Source: Fimbriimonadaceae bacterium (GTDB taxonomy: Bacteria; Armatimonadota; Fimbriimonadia; Fimbriimonadales; Fimbriimonadaceae). Taken from it: a DNA stretch of 54,909 nt. The translations under genes were made by a program, and so were the position numbers. Below, in pieces: positions 50,726-54,909 of the stretch. The first letter of the stretch is position 1, and the number at the start of each line of letters is the position of its first letter. A model generated the notes under the pieces. It saw only the letters and a program-made list of their open reading frames with translations, made no database searches and was not told where the DNA came from. The stretch is from contig JAIBBE010000174.1 of assembly GCA_019694835.1 (NCBI GenBank), positions 1 through 54,909 on the forward strand. The letters run 5' to 3'.

Positions 50726-53700
50726 ATGCGTTCGATTGCTCGAATGGTATTGCTCGCAGGCATGGCGACCTGCTCCGTGACGGCCTACTCGCAGTTCAGC
50801 TGGCAGAGCCCGGTGTCCGGGGCTTGGTCTCTCGGCTCAAATTGGACAGGCCTGGCGTCTCCCAGTACCGGCTCTTCCGGGTCTGATGTCTTCATCGACT
50901 TTGCCCCATTCGCACTAACCGGTGGGCCGGGAGCATTTACCACCACGCTGGACTATAACGCAAACATCCGCGCCCTCTTCTCGCGAGCGAACTTCACGTT
51001 GTCGGGTGCGACTTTGGGTCTTGGGAACACCAGTTCTCAAATTGACGGCACGTTTACGATGGTGTCCGGGACGATCAGTAGCGGTGGAGCGACCTTCAAT
51101 GGCGCTGCCCTTTTCCCGGGGACCAGTTCAAGAGCCCTGTCTGGTGGACCTTTCCGGTTCATGGGATCAGGCGACTACTCGGGAGGCACCCTAAGTTGCG
51201 TCAATGGCAGCTTTGAGTATGGCGGCTTATTCGCTACCTCCGACGGCACGTTTCGCGATGGAGTCCACACGGTCTTGCCAACTGGCACGATCAGAAAGAC
51301 AAGCGGCGCAGGCACGCTCAGCCTTTCACTTCCCTTCAATGGGGGGCCCTCAAGCGTCAACGTCCAGGGAACGCTCGAGGCGCAAACGGGAACGATTGAA
51401 CTTCGAGCGGCCGGTACCCACAGCGGCACGTTTTTCGGTAACGGCGGCGTGGTAACTCTGCCGGTGGGCACTCATGCGATCTTGGCAGGCACGAAACTAC
51501 GAGATAACGTGCGGATCACGGGAGCTACGCTGAACCTGCCATCGGCGTCAGATACGCTCGAGATCTTGGGGAACCCAGAATTCCAGGACGGACAAATTAC
51601 GGGCTCGGGCCGCTTGATTGGGGCCGGAACGCTCGGCCTGACCACCACCGCCACCCGCGGTATTGGCGGAACGCTAACCAGTCAAACGCATATAGCCTTC
51701 CTCAACGGTGTTGTTGCGGGCGTCAACAGTACCTTTAACAGTGAAGGAACCATGCAGGTTGATGGGGTGCGAACCTGGCGCGACGGCATCTTCAACAACG
51801 TCGGAAGCCTCGAGAAGACCGGCGCAGGTGCCGCCACGATGGGTGCTCCCTTTAATGGTGGCCCCACGGCATTCAACAACAGCGGCTCTGTGCTGGTGAG
51901 TGCTGGCACTCTCAACATCGTCGCCAACGGTGTTCACACGGGCCTCTTCGATGGATCTGGCGGGTCCCTTGTCTTTGGTTCGAGCACGCACCGATTCGAT
52001 CCTGGCCATGAGTTACGGACGGGTGTCTTCCTTTCGAGCGGCACGTTTCAGGTACCCGCCGATCAGGCCCTGAACTGCGCTGGGGCTGTGAAGTTTACGG
52101 GAGGGGTCCTGACGAATACGGGTGCTTCGGCAAGCCTGATTGCGGGAATTGGAAGCTTGGACATTGAAAGCGCGGTGCAGATGGCGGGCCAGCAGCGGTT
52201 AACCAGCACTCTGAACTGGAATTCGGGAGTCGTGAGCAACGTCAACGCCACATTCACAAATCAGGGCAACTTCAACGCAACTGCTGCAACCGACTGGCGT
52301 GACGGCATCTTCAACAACGAGAACCTCGTCCGGAAAGCTTCTGGTGGCACCACCAACCTCGTGACATCGTTTAGTGGGGGGCCGAGGGCGTTCAACAACT
52401 CTGGCACCGTACGTGCTGAGAACGGGACTTTGCGCATTCTAGCGGGTGGAACCCACAGCGGCCTTTTCGACGCTGATGGCGGCCAGATCCAGTTCCCCAA
52501 CAGCAGCCATATCTTCAACACGGGATCGAATTTGGCAGGCGATGTACTTTTGAACGGGGCGGCTGTTTCGGTGCCGGTTGGACAAACGGCTCAGTTCGCA
52601 GATACAACGTGGTCCTCGGGCAGCCTGTCCGGTGGTGGAGTGCTCGGCGGTGCTGGCAATTTTGTTTGGACCGGAAGCGCCTCGATCAACGGCACGTTAT
52701 CCTCAAGTGTGCCGATCCTTGTCAACGGTGCCTTGCGCTCCACTGTTAACTCGACGTTTACGAACAATGGGCAGATGACGTTTGATGGCACGGGCGCTAC
52801 CTGTACGTGGCGTGACGGCATCCTCATCAACAACGGGACGATCCTGAGCATCACCGGCACCACGAACCTCAACGACGGTTTTAGCGGCGGGCCGCGAGAG
52901 CTGCGCAACAGCGGTCAGATCATTGCCGACAACAGCTTGATCAATATTAATGGGGCAGGCAATCACTTCGGCTCTTTCCGCACCGAGAATGGTGGCTCGA
53001 TTGAGTTCGTTGAAGGCACGCACACGATGCGATCCGGTTCGATCCTTGGAACTGGAACGGTAACGCGAACGCCGATGGTGAACAACGAATCGACCGAGAT
53101 TGAGGGCGAAAGCGAGTGGCGGAGTAGTACATGGTCTGGCACGGGCGAGGTCAAAGGGGGCAACTGGCGGTGGACCACCACTTCAACCAAAGCCCTGTCC
53201 GGCCACCTGATCGCCAGTGCGAACATCGTCCACGAAGGCGGAATCATATCGGTCGTCAATGCACAGCTGACGAATCGAGGGGTTGCCACTGTCGGTAATG
53301 GTCTTACCTGGCGGGACGGCGTGTTCTTCAACGAAGGAACTCTTCAGAAGATCTCAGGTGCGGGGACGACACTCATTGGAACGAGCTTCAACGGAGGTCC
53401 GCGGTCGCTCACCAACACTGGTCGGCTGTTCTCCTCGGCAGGCACCCTGCAAATCGACACGACCTTGACAAACTACAACGGCGTGCCGGACGAGATGCTC
53501 GGTGGCACCTACGCGGCAGCCGGCACCGGCAATCTCAGGCTCCCCATCGGCCCAGTTGTGACCAATATCGGCCGGTTCGAGCTCGACGGGCCAACTGCGA
53601 CGATTACTCAGTCGAACGGAACGACACCCGCGCTCAATGTCCTTGCGGATAACCGAGGCGGCCTCTCCATCACAGGCGGAGCGGTCTTGAATCTGCCGGG

Positions 53701-54655
53701 TGCGCTGACCAACTCGGGCGATGTCCTCATCGGAGTCGGCAGTTCGATCACACCAACCGGCACCTATTCGCAGACAGCCGGCAGCACGCGAGTGAATGGC
53801 ACCTTGCCCGTTCCCATCGACTTCGATGGCGGCATCCTGGGAGGAACCGGCACGGCGAACGGTGGCACCGTAGATGGAAGCAGGGTGGCGCCGGGCAACA
53901 GCACCGGCACGTTGTCGGTCGCCGGGAATCTGGCGATGACGAACAGCATCCTGGATATCGAAGTGATCAACTCCACCCCCGGACTGTTCGATCGCCTGGC
54001 AGTCAGTGGCTCGGCAAACCTCTCCGGCGGCGAACTTCGGGCCGATGCGGCGCCGGGCACCACCGTAGCGTCCGGCACGACCGTCGATGTCCTGACGGCG
54101 TCATCACGCGTCGGCACGTTCACCACCAATCCCAACCCTCTTGACTGGTCGGTGTCCTACGGAGCGACCTTCGTGCGATTGACGGCCTTGCGAAACATCG
54201 TCGGCCCAACGCAGGTCACGGGAGCAGTGGATCTCGACGGATGGCTCGTCAGCTATGCCGATGTGCCCCTCACCTTTGAGCTTCGCCTAGGCGGCGGGCT
54301 CATCGAGTCCCAAGTGGTTTATCCCAACCCTGATCGAAGCTATGCCTTCGAGACGAGGAAGCGCGGCACGTTCGACCTGTATGTCGTGGGAGCACATTGG
54401 CTGGTGAGGAAGTACCCCACTCCGCTTATCATCACGGATGCGGGGCTTGCGGGCATTGATTTCGATCTGATCAACGGCGACAGTGATCAAGACAACGAAA
54501 TCGCGATCGGCGACTACGCGATCCTATCGGCGGCCTACAACACAGCGGTCGGCGATCCTAATTACGACTCCAGCGCCGATCTGAACGGCGATGAAGCGGT
54601 GGATATCGCCGACTACGCCGTGCTGAGCGCGAACTATGGCCTCACCGGCGACTAG
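50726..54655 (+). CDS. Giant secreted repeat protein with dockerin module
   Basis: 1309 residues. GGAGG lies 6 bases before the ATG, followed by a signal peptide (MRSIARMVLLAGMATCSVTA). It opens with FSWQSPVSGAWSLGSNWTG, then has five repeats of about 172 residues, each with (T/D)WRDGIFNN, SFNGGPRAFNNSG and GTHSGLF blocks (near residues 175, 349, 522, 693 and 861), probably a long beta-helix. Then a PEP-autotransporter-like stretch (LDIEVINSTPGLFDRLAVSG). The end is the same beta-sandwich (AHWLVRKYPTP) and dockerin pair (DSDQDNEIAIGDYAILS and DLNGDEAVDIADYAVLS) as in the proteins at 11439 and 13324. Confidence 0.85.
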   Translation: MRSIARMVLLAGMATCSVTAYSQFSWQSPVSGAWSLGSNWTGLASPSTGSSGSDVFIDFAPFALTGGPGAFTTTLDYNANIRALFSRANFTLSGATLGLGNTSSQIDGTFTMVSGTISSGGATFNGAALFPGTSSRALSGGPFRFMGSGDYSGGTLSCVNGSFEYGGLFATSDGTFRDGVHTVLPTGTIRKTSGAGTLSLSLPFNGGPSSVNVQGTLEAQTGTIELRAAGTHSGTFFGNGGVVTLPVGTHAILAGTKLRDNVRITGATLNLPSASDTLEILGNPEFQDGQITGSGRLIGAGTLGLTTTATRGIGGTLTSQTHIAFLNGVVAGVNSTFNSEGTMQVDGVRTWRDGIFNNVGSLEKTGAGAATMGAPFNGGPTAFNNSGSVLVSAGTLNIVANGVHTGLFDGSGGSLVFGSSTHRFDPGHELRTGVFLSSGTFQVPADQALNCAGAVKFTGGVLTNTGASASLIAGIGSLDIESAVQMAGQQRLTSTLNWNSGVVSNVNATFTNQGNFNATAATDWRDGIFNNENLVRKASGGTTNLVTSFSGGPRAFNNSGTVRAENGTLRILAGGTHSGLFDADGGQIQFPNSSHIFNTGSNLAGDVLLNGAAVSVPVGQTAQFADTTWSSGSLSGGGVLGGAGNFVWTGSASINGTLSSSVPILVNGALRSTVNSTFTNNGQMTFDGTGATCTWRDGILINNGTILSITGTTNLNDGFSGGPRELRNSGQIIADNSLININGAGNHFGSFRTENGGSIEFVEGTHTMRSGSILGTGTVTRTPMVNNESTEIEGESEWRSSTWSGTGEVKGGNWRWTTTSTKALSGHLIASANIVHEGGIISVVNAQLTNRGVATVGNGLTWRDGVFFNEGTLQKISGAGTTLIGTSFNGGPRSLTNTGRLFSSAGTLQIDTTLTNYNGVPDEMLGGTYAAAGTGNLRLPIGPVVTNIGRFELDGPTATITQSNGTTPALNVLADNRGGLSITGGAVLNLPGALTNSGDVLIGVGSSITPTGTYSQTAGSTRVNGTLPVPIDFDGGILGGTGTANGGTVDGSRVAPGNSTGTLSVAGNLAMTNSILDIEVINSTPGLFDRLAVSGSANLSGGELRADAAPGTTVASGTTVDVLTASSRVGTFTTNPNPLDWSVSYGATFVRLTALRNIVGPTQVTGAVDLDGWLVSYADVPLTFELRLGGGLIESQVVYPNPDRSYAFETRKRGTFDLYVVGAHWLVRKYPTPLIITDAGLAGIDFDLINGDSDQDNEIAIGDYAILSAAYNTAVGDPNYDSSADLNGDEAVDIADYAVLSANYGLTGD

Positions 54656-54699
54656 GACATCGCAACCCACTCCTCCGCGCCAATTGGTTGCGGGGGAGG

Positions 54700-54795
54700 C
54701 CCCTCACCCCCTGCCCCCTCTCCCCGCCATTCATCGGGGCATAGTCGTCAAGGCGGAGTGATCGGTCAACTCCCTCTCACGGAGTGAGAGGGACC
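54700..54795. repeat. CCCCTCTCC-family repeats after the repeat protein
   Basis: CCCCTCACCCCCTGCCCCCT with CTCCCCGCC behind it matches the arms near 18.97 and 20.7 kb. A separate hairpin CCCTCTCAC-GGA-GTGAGAGGG lies at 54772-54792. Member of the palindrome family of this window. Confidence 0.65.
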
Positions 54796-54895
54796 TCGCC
54801 GCGAGGAACGAGCGTGCGGGGAGTCGCTATAGTGTCATGTCAACCCCCTGGCAGCTTTTTTGTCCACTTTCCGTGGTGACCGGAGAAGATTGCGC

Positions 54896-54909
54896 ATGCA
54901 GCTGGGCAG
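54896..54909 (+). other. Possible start of a gene cut by the window end
   Basis: ATG at 54896 follows GGAGAAG at 54882. Only MQLG can be read, so nothing can be said of the product. An ATG at 54837 after a TATAGT box is an alternative. Confidence 0.2.

Overview
The window (about 55 kb, high GC) looks like a chromosomal segment of a free-living, diderm bacterium, most likely an Armatimonadota member of the Fimbriimonadia type. This placement is inference from content: CMP-Kdo synthesis (kdsB), a type IV pilus assembly cluster (pilMNOP), two PEP-CTERM proteins, large secreted proteins ending in a dockerin, and many planctomycete/armatimonad-like families (DUF1385, GHL10-like hydrolase, BNR repeat protein). 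I see no rRNA, tRNA, CRISPR array, phage or intact insertion sequence.

Layout. 0.1-6 kb: glycosyltransferase, small lipoprotein, purL, DUF5658, DUF1385 and a HAD phosphatase. 6-9.1 kb: winged-helix protein and the methionine-salvage operon mtnB-mtnD-mtnC. 9.1-10.3 kb: a low-GC unknown gene, a duplicated promoter plus 5' end of mtnB, a small membrane ORF, and a REP-like tandem array. 10.3-16.3 kb: acyltransferase, then an ECF sigma/anti-sigma pair between two secreted dockerin proteins. 16.3-22.8 kb: GHL10-like hydrolase with an in-frame TGA, tryptophanase, RsiV-like protein, LemA, ABC permease, Crp-like regulator; this part holds several palindromic and tandem repeats. 22.8-28.7 kb: alpha-galactosidase-like hydrolase, redoxin, ispH, PEP-CTERM protein, esterase, NIL-domain protein. 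28.8-36.4 kb: PAS-GGDEF-EAL protein with a frame break, kdsB, TlpA-like protein, a c-di-GMP-I riboswitch ahead of a FlgM-like gene, speE, thiolase, Fpg-like glycosylase. 36.5-41 kb: ExeA-like ATPase, HTH protein, pilM-N-O-P. 41-50.3 kb: ThpR-like protein with a small partner ORF, BNR protein, lipoprotein hydrolase, DUF4288, PEP-CTERM protein, ABC permease, STAS-Usp fusion and a KimA-like transporter. 50.7-54.7 kb: a 1309-residue repeat protein with the same dockerin module.

Three points stand out. First, three secreted proteins share one C-terminal module (beta-sandwich, HWL(R/V)-K motif, paired dockerin calcium loops), and two of them flank a sigma/anti-sigma pair. Second, a well-formed GEMM-I aptamer precedes an anti-sigma-28-like gene a few kb from a GGDEF-EAL gene, suggesting c-di-GMP control of a sigma factor. 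Third, many genes have no Shine-Dalgarno but carry a GGTANNNT box 5-8 bp before the start codon, which suggests widespread leaderless transcription; genes for secreted proteins more often keep a strong GGAG-type ribosome site.
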